Positions 1 through 10,765 of a DNA stretch of 64,000 nt are shown piece after piece (within the stretch, counting starts at the first letter, position 1; each line of letters opens with the position of its first letter). The notes under the pieces are model-generated. The model was given only the letters and a program-made list of their open reading frames with translations. It ran no database searches and was not told where the DNA came from. Source of the DNA: Beroe forskalii (Eukaryota; Ctenophora; Nuda; Beroida; Beroidae); contig WFMF01000044.1 in NCBI GenBank assembly GCA_011033025.1, forward strand, positions 186,001 to 250,000, in the 5' to 3' direction. The position numbers and the translations under genes are program-made.

Positions 1-340
1 GCCTGTAATAACTTATCATTGCACAATACACAAGTAACATTTGATACACGTCTGTAAGTGTACATTGTGGGGATTTCTATAGTCCCACCGCCCACGTGAT
101 TATATATCAAGTAACATTAACAACAAAATATAATGTTGGAATACGTAGTATTTGAACATTTTCATAAAGGTGAATAAGATGAATAAGATGAACGTACGGT
201 CGAATTACATGCAAAAAGGTGAATATAAGTGCACGGGCCGTCTGAGCAATGAAAGTACTGTAATGCAACGAAATGAAGGATTCTTACGCAACCAATGACA
301 CATTCGCGATATTTCCCTAACTGCTGCTGAACTTGCCCGG

Positions 341-1308
341 TAGGGTGTAACAGAATTTCCCGACTTTGGCAATTCAAAATGCCTGGGGTATTTTCATACA
401 GCCTAGAGTTGTAACAAAATCGAAAAATTTTGAAAATTTTTTTGAAGCTGCCAGATGGCAAAAAACTTTTTGCTTGTTAATTATAAAGGCAAATTCCTTG
501 GGTGCATTACCTCAAAACTGCTTGTTTATGTAACTTCTCGTTGTGTTCATCGTTTCACAGGTATGAAATGGGGTATAGGTCGAATTATGCTTCTATCTAG
601 TTCAGGGGCTGAGATATGGCCGATTTTCAGTGTTTATATGGTCAATGACCATATATGGTCATAACTTTTATCTTTTACTCAAGAGATGCAACAAAATTTT
701 TGAATTTTTGTATAGTAAGTTATACCCAAAGAACACGGTTTGGCGATCAGAATTACTTTAAAGTCATCAGAAGTGACCGAATGGCAATATATGCCAATTT
801 TGGCTTCATCAGAATTGCCATATTTTGCCATTCGGCCACTTCTGATGACTTAAAAGTAATTCTGAATACCAAACCGTGTTCTTTGGGTATGACTTACTAT
901 ACAAAAATTCAAAAATTTTGTTGCTATATCTTTTGGTTAAAAAGTTATTACGCGTTAAAGTTATGCCCATATATGGTCATTGACCATATATGGGCATACG
1001 AAAAAAGGCCATATCTCAGCCCCTGAACTAGATAGAAGCATAATTCTTCGACCTATACCCCCATTTTCATACCTGTAGAAAACGATGAACACAACGAGAA
1101 GTTACATAAACAAGTAGTTTCTGAGTTAATGCACCAAAGGAATTTGCCTTTATAATTAACAGGCAAAAAAAGTTTTTGCCATCTGGTGAGCCCCAAAAAA
1201 TATTTTTTTCAAAACTTTTTCGATTTTTGTTTTCCTAGTGTCCTAGGCTGTATGAAAATACCCCAGGCATTTTGAGTTGTCTAAGTCGGGAAATTCTGTT
1301 CCACCCTA
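341..1308. mobile_element. 968 bp full-length foldback element, hAT-like 8 bp TSD
   Basis: The whole element is one long inverted repeat centred near 810-815. Both ends read TAGGGTG.AACAGAATTTCC inwards, and the arms stay alignable through the middle, including shared stretches with ATATATGGTCA motifs. It is flanked by the direct repeat TTGCCCGG at 333-340 and 1309-1316. Copy B of the host transposon carries the same TTGCCCGG once, uninterrupted, at 34727-34734, so the insertion is proven by an empty site within the window. An 8 bp duplication and TAGGG ends fit the hAT group. No open frame of transposase type is present, so it is non-autonomous. Confidence 0.85.
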
Positions 1309-2524
1309 TTGCCCGGGCATGTTATGCGTCGCGCGCGAAAAATAGGCGCAAGAATTGTTACTGATACTGACACTGTCAGGGGCATATTGTTCGTGTGGGC
1401 TTACTATTTGTGCGCGATGTTACCCTCGGCAAAATCTTCCATCATTTCTAACAAATGTCAGATGTTTCGTTGTGAATTATATTTTGAATGTTTTAATGAA
1501 TCAGAATTTGCACACTCGGGCTCAAGTAAAGTGATGCAATCATCATAAGTGATAGTGTTGTTTTAAGTACATTTTGGGTCAAAAAAGTGTTACCACGCAT
1601 GGTTTTCAAAAGTTCAAAGCACCTTTGCTCCTTTACTCTTTTACAGTAAAACTTATCAAACGTTGAATGGTCGTTTGGTTTGCCGTAGACTACAGCCCCA
1701 GTGTGGACGATTTTCTTTACGAGAACTACCTATTTCTCTGTAGATTAAAACCACCATATATGCAATTACCCGGCCACTGAGGATCTTTCGTGAGCCATTT
1801 CACCCTTTCAACTTATTTTACAATCTGATGCTTCTGACGTATGATTTATGAAGATACATATCAATAACGAGCTAGGCCGTCGGGCTCGTTCTTCGTAGCT
1901 CAAGCTGCCACAGGTCATCAATAAGTCAATACACGTCTTGTTCCTGATTAACGAGTTTAAGTCGAGCTCAGTGTTCAACCCATGTTAATAGTGATAATAT
2001 AATAATGCTGTTGTTTCTCCGAACCTCGCTCTTGCATTGAATAGTCGTTGTATTTTGCCACAAGAACTTTCTGTTGGTTTTAAAATTCTTTGAAGATTTA
2101 TACTCAAACTTTCAACATTTCCTTTCTAAAAGGGTAAATCTCTCAAATAAGCTCCCGAGAATGATAGGTATTGGATAATGGATATATCACAGTCAATTCA
2201 TTGGCCCAGACTATTATTCAGTGTCACTGTATGAATATAAAATCTGTCGCAAAATTCGCTCTCCAGGTATTATACATATTATTGATACACGTATGGATTG
2301 GGTCATGCTGAATTTGAGCAGAGCCGTGGACACTGGACATATCCATGAGGAATCTCAATTCTTACTTGCACACACGAAGTGAAATAGCCCATGTCAGTGT
2401 CAACTGTGCAACATGCTGGAGGATGGAAGTCACGCTACTGATACTGTACTACAGTTATACCATCCGAATTGGAAACTTTTGCCATGGGCTTTCCTTGAAT
2501 TCACAGTGTATCGGGTTGATTCAC

Positions 2525-3420
2525 GTGGGTTGGGTGGTTTCGGGTGGGTTGGGTGGTTTCGGTGGGTTGGGTGGTTTCAGGTGGTTTCGGGTGGTTTCGG
2601 GGCTATATTGGGTGGTTTCGGGTGGGTTGGGTGGTTTCGGGTGGTTCCACCTTTTAGTATCAACGAAAATGTTGTAACAGAGGTGCTACACTTTTAGACG
2701 ATAATCAGATTTTCCAACCTTATCCAGACCAATTGAAAAATTTATTGACAGGCAATAGTATCAACAGTCGAAACTGGGTGGTTTCGGGTGGGTTGGGTGG
2801 TTCTGGGAAGGTTGGGTTGTTCCAGGAAGGTTGAGTGGTTTCAGGTGGGTTCGGTGGTTTCGGGTGGATTCGGTGGTTTTGGGTGGTTTCGGGTGTTTTG
2901 GGTGGTTTCGGGTGGGTTGGGTGGTTTCGGGTGGGTTGGGTGGTTTCGGGTGGGTTAGGTGGTTTCGGTGGGTTGGGTGGTTTCGGGTGGGTTGGGTGGT
3001 TTCGGGTGGGTTGGGTTGTTTCGGGTGGGTTGGGTGGTTTCTGGTGGGTTGGGTGGTTTCGGGTGGGTTGGGTGGTTTCAGGTGGTTTCGGGTCGTTCCA
3101 CATTTTAGTTAAATATCAGCTGGTTTCGGGCTGGTTTCGGGCTGGTTTCGGGCTGGTTTCGTATTTTTGACAAAATGTTATAGTAAAAACAATATTTTTG
3201 GGTGGTTTCGGGTGGGTTGGGTGGTTTCGGGTGGTTTCGGGTGGGTTGGGTGGTTTCGGGTGGTTTCGGGTGGGTTGGGTGGTTTCGGGTGGTTTCAGGT
3301 GGTTTCGGGTGGTTTCGGGTGGTTTCGGAGTTATGTTGGGTGGTTTCGGGGGTGGTTTCGGGTGGGTTGGGTGGTTTCGGCTGGTTTCGGGTGGTTTCGG
3401 GTGGTTCCACCTTTTAGTAT
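2525..3420. repeat. GGGTGGTTTC / GGGTGGGTTGG satellite array of copy A right end
   Basis: Dense tandem repeats of a roughly 10 bp unit (GGGTGGTTTC, GGGTGGGTTG) run at 2525-2645 and 2775-3420, interrupted by about 130 bp of unique sequence and by a stretch at 3112-3200. An internal copy of the element terminus (CCACCTTTTAGTATCAACG) sits at about 2647-2665, suggesting that the arm grew by duplication or by nested insertion. All six frames stay open through the array, giving Trp/Gly/Val/Phe-rich or Pro/Thr/His-rich artefactual ORFs that are not genes. Confidence 0.9.
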
Positions 3421-3429
3421 CAGTTGCTG

Positions 3430-4534
3430 TTTATGGTCTAAAGCCTTGTTCACCATTCTGAATAATGTTTTGGGATTGTTATTGGAAACTGAAATGATTC
3501 TGTGGAAATATTGCTTTTTTCTTTTTTTTTTGATTTGCAAGGTGAGTAGCTTTGAAACAAAGATCTTTATAAAGCAAGTAATCAGTCAGCTTATCATGTT
3601 TCTTCCAACATTTTTCAGCATACCTCCTTTGAGATCTAAGTTGTCTGTACTCTTTGTCAAACCATGGAGCTTCTTCCATCACAGAAATAGACTTAGTTAC
3701 TACTGGTGCGTGGAGATCTAGTACACCCTTTAACCCAGATTTCAGTTGACTGTAACAAGCTCCAAAGCTCCCTGACAAGTCTATTTCTGTTAAGACATTT
3801 TTGAGTTCTTCCCTGAAAGCAGTTGTTTTGGTACCTGAAGACTTCCTATAGGTCAATTGTTTGAAATATTTTGTGTCCAGTGCAACTTGGACATTGCAGA
3901 AGATTGGAAAATGGTCAGAACCAAATTTGTGAATAGAGTCGATCTCTGGTACAGAGAATATTATTTTCTTATCAAGTGAGAATGTGAATAGTTGATCAAT
4001 AGTTCCTCCATTGATATGTGTGGGTTGATGGATTTGTTTCTTGAAACCATAGGACTTAAACAAATCTGTACATTCCTTGACTCTCTTGTCATTGGTGTTT
4101 TCAAAATGAATATTGAGGTCCCTGTCACTACTACATCATCTGATGAGGAACAGATATGTGAAAGTAAGTCATTAACTTCACGGAAGAATACCTTTGAAAG
4201 AGTTCCCGTTCTGTACAATACAATAAACACCACCTTTTTGTTCCCACTGCTTGTAAAGGATACACAAGTACTCTCAAAGGAAGTAAAATCAGAATTTTGC
4301 CTCAACTCTTGTGCTTTAAGGCAGGATTTATATATCACAGCTGTGCCTCCACCTCTGATTGCTCCTGTAGTTGTGCTTGATCATATAACCATGGGATTTA
4401 ATGGTTGAGGTGATAGGGCTATTCTGGGAGAAAAGCCAGGTTTCACTCAAACAACTTATATCAATGTTTCTGTCTTTAACACAGAGCATGATTTCATCAA
4501 TTTTATTGTTTAATGATCTGGCATTATGTATCAT
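3430..4534 (-). pseudogene. LINE ORF2 fragment: AP endonuclease domain
   Basis: ORF2 begins near 4534 with NARSLNNKIDEIM and then SCLSETWL, the usual start of a non-LTR apurinic endonuclease. The frame then shifts: a central segment (3961-4338) ends in VVVTG, where the canonical GDFN motif should follow but is displaced by a one-base shift. A third segment (3479-4063) carries the SDHFPI motif and continues through APWFDKEYRQLRSQRRY into the endonuclease-to-RT linker. The coding signal runs on to about 3430 (YFHRIISVSNNNPKTLFRMV), where the transposon terminus interrupts it. The endonuclease would nick target DNA to prime reverse transcription, but this copy is dead. Confidence 0.8.
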
Positions 4535-4599
4535 TATATTGAAGCTTTTATTGGAATGCTCAGATGGGCTGACTACTTCTTTTGGTAAAAAGGAATACT

Positions 4600-5967
4600 C
4601 CTCTTTAGTTTTTCCTGTTCAGCTTTAAAAATAGGGCAGTTGATTGAGTAAGCAGGATGCTTACAGTTACTGACCTGATCTTGATTGTCTGAATTCTTGC
4701 AGTTAGAACAACATGACTGTGCCAGATCAGCTGAGTTTTTGGAGGAACAGTTTCTAGTTTCATGTGAGCCAGAGCAGAAGCCACAACAAACAGAGCCTTC
4801 ACACTTGTCACTGATGTGGCCAAATTTTTTGACATTTGAAGCACCTTTTCACATGAAAGGCATCATATACACCTTGCATGTACCATTACCCAGATAAATT
4901 CTGTCATTGCAACCATTAGCAATATAATCTCTGATTGTATTACTGACTGATATGGTTTGCCCTGCTCAGATCACTGTTGTTTTTTGAGCTCAGAAATAGC
5001 CAGAATAGTAAATTTGTCCTCTCCTTGAACAGCAGCAGTAGTACTTAATTCCTTGATGGTAGGATTTTGCAGGAATATTTCTTCTTTCAGGTCTTCTTTT
5101 GAAATTTCATTAGGTACACCAACCACATTAATTGTAGGGGTTTTGGTGGCAGACTTTGAACTTTGTGGTGGGGGGCTGAGACTTTAAGTTTATCAATCAG
5201 GGTTTTTGCAGCACTATCAGAATTAACAACAAGTCCAATTTCATCTTTGGATGTAGAAAATGATTTGCTGACTTGAATACCATTCTCCACACAAGTCTTA
5301 CGCAGAACTGATGAATCAATGGTTTCCCAGAATTTTCAGACTTTTTCACCACTAGTACTTTTTTGGTAAACAGATTTTTGGTCCTTGAAGAATTGTTCCA
5401 GACATTTTCAACAGGGGCATGAGTCAAGTTCACTGAATTAGTACTGTCTGCTGGAATCAAAAGGGAGCTGAAACATTAGTCGAGTCTAGAAAATGCCTTT
5501 TAAGGTCAGACAATTCATTTCGAAACTCAGCTCTCAGGTTATCTAGCTTTTTATCAATTACTTCAACCCTTTTGTCATGGGTTATAACCTTTTTAACTCA
5601 CACTCTGTACAACAACTGTTACACATGAAAAAGAACCTTCCAAATCTGTTTTCATAGGAACCTGTCCTCTCAAGAGCAGGTCTAAGGTGCTGAGTAAAGG
5701 AAGTTTTAGCACTAACACAATATGTTTGGTCAGAGCATTCAACTGCATGAAAATAAGCTTCACATTTAAAACATTGAACTGAATATTGAAGAATATCAAC
5801 CTCTGTTTGACATGCATTGCAAATACCATCAATGATGATGTTGGGAGCTGATGAGTCTCTATCCTGAATCACGTCGATGCTTGGAGAACTGCTGCTTGAC
5901 AAACTCCTCCACTATCATGTTCACCCGGGTCACTATCCATCCTCCGGGACTTGTCATTCTTGGTCAT
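4600..5967 (-). pseudogene. LINE ORF1: PHD-like finger plus CCHC zinc knuckles
   Basis: The N-terminal part (5582-5902) has a Cys/His pattern of PHD type: CNAC, CFKC, AYFH, then CNSC. A possible start codon lies at 5965-5967, in a different frame from this finger. Further along, at about 4640-4860, one minus frame reads CFKCQKFGHISDKC, then CCGFCSGSHETRNC, then a third knuckle with NCKHPAYSINCP. These are gag-like nucleic-acid-binding knuckles as in ORF1 of jockey/I/CR1-type LINEs. The pieces lie in different frames, separated by frameshifts around 5460-5580 and 4900-5290, so the ORF is no longer translatable. Confidence 0.75.
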
Positions 5968-6239
5968 ACCTCAAATTTGATTGTATAAAGTAGTGTTGTA
6001 AAGTTTGGTAAATTAAGAAAATTTGTTCGAAACTAACTGGTGAAAGCAAAAGTAGAATATAAGACTTTTTTTGTAATTTAAATACAGCTATGATCTAATT
6101 TGAATCATAATCTATGATCTAATATCATGAATAAACAGAGCAGTGCATTGTGACCCAAAAGGCCAAAATTTATGCTTTGAATCATAACATCTTGAGGTTT
6201 GTTTCAAGTGATTGATAATTGATTAATTGATGCAGTGAA

Positions 6240-6925
6240 ACACAATGATATCAAACCCACATCACACACTATGCTCGACGGGCGATGTCCGTCTCTTTCT
6301 TCTGACTTGTTGTTGAAGGCGCAAAGTGACGTCCAAATGTGCATGTGGAACGTTGCGCCGCGCGCGAGGGTAACATCCTACGAACACTATGCATACCTCT
6401 AATCGACTGACAGTTTCAAAATTAAATATTCTAGTTCTTCTTTGTTTCCTAAGCCCGCATAGGTGTGTGTACGCGCCGCGCGCTTGCCTACGGGACACAC
6501 TGGGGAAACGCGCCGCGCGCAACCCACACAGGGATATACGTGTTTACTGTTTAGCAACTTCTTTGTGTTTCTCGCGATTAGCTTCCGTTCCTACTAGCCC
6601 GCATAGGTGTGTGTACGCGCTGCGCGTTTTCCTACGCTTCTAATTCTGAGGAAGCGCTTCCCTACAGCTACGCTTCTGAGTGAGCGCACCACGCGCTTCC
6701 GCTTCCCCAGCGGCCGCGGCCAGCACTGGTGTGGCCCTTGGCCTTGAGGGCATTGAAAAGCGCCGCGCACGAATGCACACCTTCGACGGACATTGCCTGT
6801 GTATTTTTCTGGCTGGATGGCGAGAGCGCAAAGTGAAGTCCAATGTGATATGAAATGAAACGTTGTGCCGCGCCCAACGCGAGAGAGTAGGGTAACATTC
6901 TACGAGTCGAGTACACCTATGCGGG
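6240..6925. repeat. CpG-rich dispersed repeat, family with copies at 24.65 and 46.4 kb
   Basis: Two related segments (6293-6391 and 6785-6905) share a core of the type GCGCAAAGTGACGTCCAA, then AACGTTGCGCCGCGCG and a tail GGGTAACATCCTACGA. The same core returns at 24713-24838, and similar blocks with AGCCCGCATAGG and GCGCCGCGC words occur at 46390-46640. Between the two segments the word AGCCCGCATAGGTGTGTGTA is repeated (6450 and 6597). No coding potential is recognised. It may be a CpG-rich non-autonomous transposon that has decayed. Confidence 0.6.
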
Positions 6926-6999
6926 ATTGCAGGCTTAATTTTAATTAATCAGGATAATTCTTCGAATTTCATTTTTCCTTTTGACTTAGTTAGATTTTA

Positions 7000-8510
7000 T
7001 GAATAACTCAACAAGTAAACACTGTTATCGTTATCACGAATTTTAATTTATTTGTTCAGTTGATCATTTTTATTTTTTTAACCAATCATTTATTTATTAA
7101 CCGTTTTAAACGATTTTCTCAATGACTTTTAAATGGCAACTGACTTAAATGGTGTGGTATAATCAAATAAGGTTTAGTTGAAATGACTTGGTGATGTACA
7201 TGCGTGTACATCACCAAGGACTTAAGGATTCATTTAAATTATGAACATGTCCAAATTAAATGACAAACAGTGCTGAACTTTAGGCAGGTTCAGTACATTC
7301 TTGGTTCAGTATGTTGCAGAACTTGGCATATTTGGATTTCTTGCTTACAAATTACATTGGAATATCAAAATATACCAAGCTGCACAATCAAACCAAGCCT
7401 AAAAACTACTGAACCTACCTAAAGCTCTGCATTTCAATATTAATTGTTGAATAGTTCCCTGCCTTTGACAACTTTCTCTGGGCTGAGTGAGCTGTGTCCC
7501 AGAAAAATTGTAATTTTTTGATTTTTGGTTTGAAAGTGACTATGCGTGTAAATATACCTCAGGCTAGTTGAGTTAGAAAAGTCGGGAAATTTTGTTACAC
7601 CCCAACCTACTGAATATGATGTCCTAGCAAGTTACTAATGAGTTCTTAAACTAACATGTATGTGTGCTCATCAGTCAATAGGACCTCGTCAATAGTGTAG
7701 TAAAAAGGGTTGTAATGCAGACAGTTGCTCTGACCTTTTAGCCCAGATCAAAAACTTATTTACTAGTAATTTATTTAAAAAAAACTTATATTTTCGCTAT
7801 AAGTAGCTTTACTTTAATTGTCTCAGGATGTGTTGAGGCTGCTCCTCAGAGATCCTGAAGATGATTCATAGCTTTTCATAAAGTCAATCTTAAAGTTGTG
7901 AATCGAAACTGTCAGTTGATATTGTGGAGTAGTTATTTGGCTTGAATCATAATTGTTACTTTCAATGAAAGACAGCAGTTTTATTAAATATTTACACTCA
8001 GATTGCTATAAAATCAGATTTTAAATCATGTTTCTGGGTGCTCTGGGATTCCCCAACATCAAATACATTTATTTATTGGTATATTTAATTTATTGATTGT
8101 ATGATACACCACTTGTCATGGACACTTGGTGCTTTCTCAGTCTATGTAAGATTTATTACCTTTTGGGTTTTTTCCCATTTTTTACATCAGGAAATCTGTT
8201 TGTTATCTATTTCGGCTTTTTAGACTACTGCAAATCTAATAAAAGAGTATTCAAATTGGAAATGAAATAGTACTTTGTGAGCATCAATTGTCAACCACAT
8301 GGAAACATTTCCAGAATACAGAGGGTATAAATGCAACTTATGTTGCAGTACTAATGCAAATGTGTTCAGACCGCTCAATTGACAGAGGCCTTGATAATGA
8401 TGCACAGTTTTCCTTTGCATGCTTCAACTTTCTATATAAATTCCATCGAAAGCACACAATTTCACGAGCCTTCTTAGTCTTAGTAAAATGGCCATGGTCG
8501 GTTTAATCAA
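7000..8510. other. AT-rich intergenic stretch without recognised genes
   Basis: I see no conserved coding sequence here. At 7570-7605 the sequence AAGTCGGGAAATTTTGTTACACCCC matches one terminus of the 968 bp foldback family (341-1308), so a decayed relative ends there. At about 8365-8395 there is an inverted partial match to a repeat also present at 9590-9645 and 47470-47515. Confidence 0.5.
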
Positions 8511-8523
8511 CCAGGCCGGTGGC

Positions 8524-8883
8524 AGCCATGCAGAGCATGGAGACCCTTGGCCTATACACTAGGCCAAGGGTGCAAACTCCTAGGTGGTTTTTTAGGCCAC
8601 CCGACTGCCGGGTTATATCCCGGGCTGAGAGCAGAATCCCGACCTGGACCACACAGGTCTGGGATTCCACCAACGCCCCTGGCTTCAAATGGACTGCAAA
8701 GCAAGTTGGGGCTTGCCTGCAGATTAGGTCAGCTATCGGCCGAAGGTGGCTATGTACCACCTCCCTTCGTCTAGTGGATCACAGGGTGGCCTGACCCAGC
8801 CAGACTGTGTAAATCATATTCCCATCGATTGGGATTTAACTGGGCTCAATGGGCAAAGCCCAGTTCCAGGATACTGCCTGGAA
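8524..8883. other. Chain of about nine short near-perfect hairpins
   Basis: Within 360 bp there are consecutive, non-overlapping inverted repeats with unrelated stems: CCATG/CATGG (8525-8540), an 11 bp perfect stem ACCCTTGGCCT with a 7 nt loop (8543-8571), GGTGG/CCACC (8584-8601), CCGGG/CCCGG (8607-8624), AATCCC plus ACCTG nested (8635-8666), GCAAG/CTTGC (8701-8716), GGTGG/CCACC (8746-8762), TCCCA/TGGGA (8820-8834), AACTGGGC/GCCCAGTT (8838-8865) and TTCCAGG/CCTGGAA (8864-8883). The block is GC-rich against AT-rich surroundings. It has no similarity that I recognise to a known RNA or protein. A structured RNA or a hairpin-type mobile sequence are the two main readings. Confidence 0.6.
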
Positions 8884-8910
8884 CAGAAGGAAAGTACTGT
8901 TTTTATTGAT

Positions 8911-8980
8911 GTAAACGTTGTTATTGTTGCTGTTGTTGTCGTTATATTTGCTGTTGTTGCTGTTTTGTTGATGTTGTTTT
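8911..8980 (+). repeat. GTT/GCT trinucleotide-like microsatellite
   Basis: Imperfect GTTGTT and GCTGTTGTT repeats run directly downstream of the hairpin chain. Confidence 0.75.
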
Positions 8981-9584
8981 GGGCAGAGTATGGGTTCTTT
9001 GACTATCCTTTGACGTTTCCTTTGATCGGCTTTCCTCGGGTAAGCCAAACGTATATAAAATGGTTAAATTATATACTTGTGTTTGGGAAAAGAGAATTTG
9101 AAAACACGTTATCAAGCTGAAATTGAGGCGAAAATATCGAAAAAAATATGAACATGTATCGTTTTAAGCCGTTTTATAACTGTAAAAGCAAAGTGTAAAT
9201 TGGAAGCAGCCTACTAGCTGTGTGTTTAGTGGGACCAGAGCTACATTACAAGTTACATGCATGAAAATACTCGCAGCATTATATCATGAATTATAAAACC
9301 GTTATCAGTGAAATACCATCTATAAAAGGCTGAGTGTGATACACAAATTACATGCAGGTGATTCAGAATTAAAATAGACACACAAAATCTTTTAAGAATA
9401 AGATAAGCCATATAAAAACTTGTCATAATATGTTAATGTATAGAGATAATTGAATTAACAGTGGTTTGAGAGTTGAATGGTTGGATTGATAATGTTTAGT
9501 TTGTTTTCAAATACTCTCAAGGAGCGGGTGGTCAGCCTGGCGGATCTGACATGTGTACCAGAATGTGTGAATGACAATGCCTTC

Positions 9585-9655
9585 ACGAGCCTTTATCGAG
9601 GCATTTTTCAATCGAGCGGTCTGCACACATATGGGTTATGGGTGTCTAAGTGCCT
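9585..9655 (+). repeat. Dispersed repeat shared with 47465-47515
   Basis: The words CACGAGCCTTTATCGAGGC, TTTTTCAATCGAGC and GTCTGCACACATATGGGT recur at 47465-47515 (TTTATTGAGGCCTTTTTCAATC, then TGTCTGCACACATATGGGTA), and in inverted form near 8365-8395. It is a short interspersed repeat of unknown class. Confidence 0.55.
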
Positions 9656-9818
9656 AACCATGGTGAACTCAGTGTAGATCCTTGCTGTACGCATGTTAAA
9701 CAAGGAATCAAAGCTGAGCGGCTCTGTACAGGACATTGCTATTGCGACCAATGTGATTATACAGATTAGATTTAGATTTAGATTTAATCATGATTCCGGG
9801 GTTTATTCCCTTTAAACT

Positions 9819-9886
9819 CCCTTTTTACCACCCTATTATCTACCCTACCACGTAAATAGGGTAGTTAATAGGGGTAGTAAAAAGGG
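9819..9886. repeat. 68 bp palindrome (miniature foldback)
   Basis: The arm CCCTTTTTACCACCCTATTA and its continuation TCTACCCTA pair with TAGGGTAGTTAATAGGGG followed by TAGTAAAAAGGG around a short loop (ccacgtaaa). It is either a tiny foldback transposon or a terminator-like hairpin. No neighbouring gene explains it. Confidence 0.7.
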
Positions 9887-10160
9887 ATCTGAAGCCTAAG
9901 TTAAGAAAGTTTTCCATTTCAGTAAAAAATGTTTTATATCCTTCTTGAGTGCGGGGCAACAATATATCCAAGGAAATCCTTTTTGGGGTTTCAACAACCC
10001 TATCTACAACCCTATTTACTACATCTGATATTTACTGATGAGCACACATAGCAGTTAGTACGAGACAGTGCTCGGCAAGTTTCCGAGGAAACAAGAAACT
10101 TTGAGTTGGAACCTAATTGTTTTACTTGGTACTTCGTGTTTGTCTTAATAAGTTATATAA

Positions 10161-10608
10161 AGGGCCACTCATAAAGGACATCTGCAAAATTTCGGCCATT
10201 TTACAGGGGCGTGTCGAACACATATGTGCGCGGCTTTTCCATGCGGGGCGTAATCGTGCGCGGCTCGCTGCCTGTTAATTATAGACAGTAAGCCACGCAC
10301 TATTATGCCCCGCATTGAAAAGCCGTGCATGTATGAGTTCGACACGCCACCGTAAGACTCCTCTCTTCCCCTTGTCTGTAAACATCCACAATCCAAAACT
10401 CCCTTCTTTCCCCAGACATCCACATTTTTGCCGAAAATTTCCTAGAAATTGAGAGTTGTAAAATCACTGATAAATCCATTGAAATTTAAAAAATAAAGTG
10501 GATGGCTGCATTTGGCCAAACACTCCCTCCCCTGCATGCCTGCAAATATCTGCATTGAACAGACTCCCCTCTCCCCCTTATTGCAGACGTCCTTTATGAA
10601 TGGACCCT
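10161..10608. mobile_element. 448 bp MITE with internal palindrome, abutting the SPT5 start
   Basis: The outer inverted repeats begin AGGG(C/T)CCA.TCATAAAGGAC at 10161 and end GTCCTTTATGAATGGACCCT at 10608. Inside, 10208-10350 is a second near-palindrome whose arms share GGCGTGTCGAAC and CGGCTTTTC.ATGCGGGGC. No target duplication is certain. The right end lies 29 bp upstream of the SPT5 ATG (10638), so this element probably contributes the 5' UTR or promoter of SPT5. Confidence 0.7.
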
Positions 10609-10637
10609 AACATCTCTTCTTGGATATAGCCCATACA

Positions 10638-10765
10638 ATGAGCAAGAGACCTATCACTGATTTGCAGTCTGATGATGACGATGATTCAGATGTTGATGTT
10701 GACGATGAATTTTCTGATGAGGATGAAGACATTGAAGATGAAGGACCATCATCAGTACCGAAAAA
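10638..10765 (+). CDS. SUPT5H: SPT5 exon 1 (acidic N-terminus)
   Basis: It starts at ATG (10638) with MSKRPITDLQ and continues as an Asp/Glu-rich stretch ending SVPK. The donor is GT at 10766. The exon is 128 bp, leaving two bases to complete a Lys codon with the first base of exon 2. The joined reading, Lys-rich then FGVNNFILDEAEVDD, matches the family at this place. The frame reaches a stop just after the donor, supporting the splice. Confidence 0.85.

Larger units (their letters stand above)
1..3421. mobile_element. Satellite-ended DNA transposon, copy A (partial, right end inside window)
   Basis: From about position 107 to 2700 this matches 34501-36117 almost base for base, apart from a 968 bp insertion at 341-1308. 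Its right part is an array of a GGGTGGTTTC-type unit, ending in GGTTCCACCTTTTAGTATCA at about 3421 against the open reading frame of a minus-strand LINE. The complete copy B shows that these arrays are the terminal inverted repeats. Positions 1-106 do not match copy B, and the left end lies outside the window or has been replaced. Compared with copy B the last three bases (ACG) of the terminus are missing. No transposase is visible. A Mutator-like non-autonomous element is inferred from the 10 bp target duplication of copy B. Confidence 0.65.
3424..5967 (-). mobile_element. Decayed LINE (CR1/jockey-type non-LTR retrotransposon), 3' end cut by copy A
   Basis: On the minus strand the order is ORF1 (PHD-like finger, then gag-like zinc knuckles) followed by ORF2 (AP endonuclease and the start of the region leading to reverse transcriptase). 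Reading frames are broken by several frameshifts. The element stops abruptly at about 3424 in mid-ORF2, where copy A of the satellite-ended transposon begins. The missing reverse transcriptase part would lie beyond copy A, outside the window. Confidence 0.8.

Noticed and set aside
2345-3461. Long overlapping ORFs rich in Trp, Gly, Val, Phe or Pro, Thr, His in the CACCCGAAAC arrays (also 33.3-33.8 and 35.8-36.7 kb)
   Set aside because: They are open in many frames only because the 10 bp unit lacks stops; they have no domain and follow array borders.
8519-9120. Protein-coding gene in the hairpin-rich GC island
   Set aside because: Several overlapping ORFs exist on both strands but none has domain character; the hairpin structure explains the composition better.
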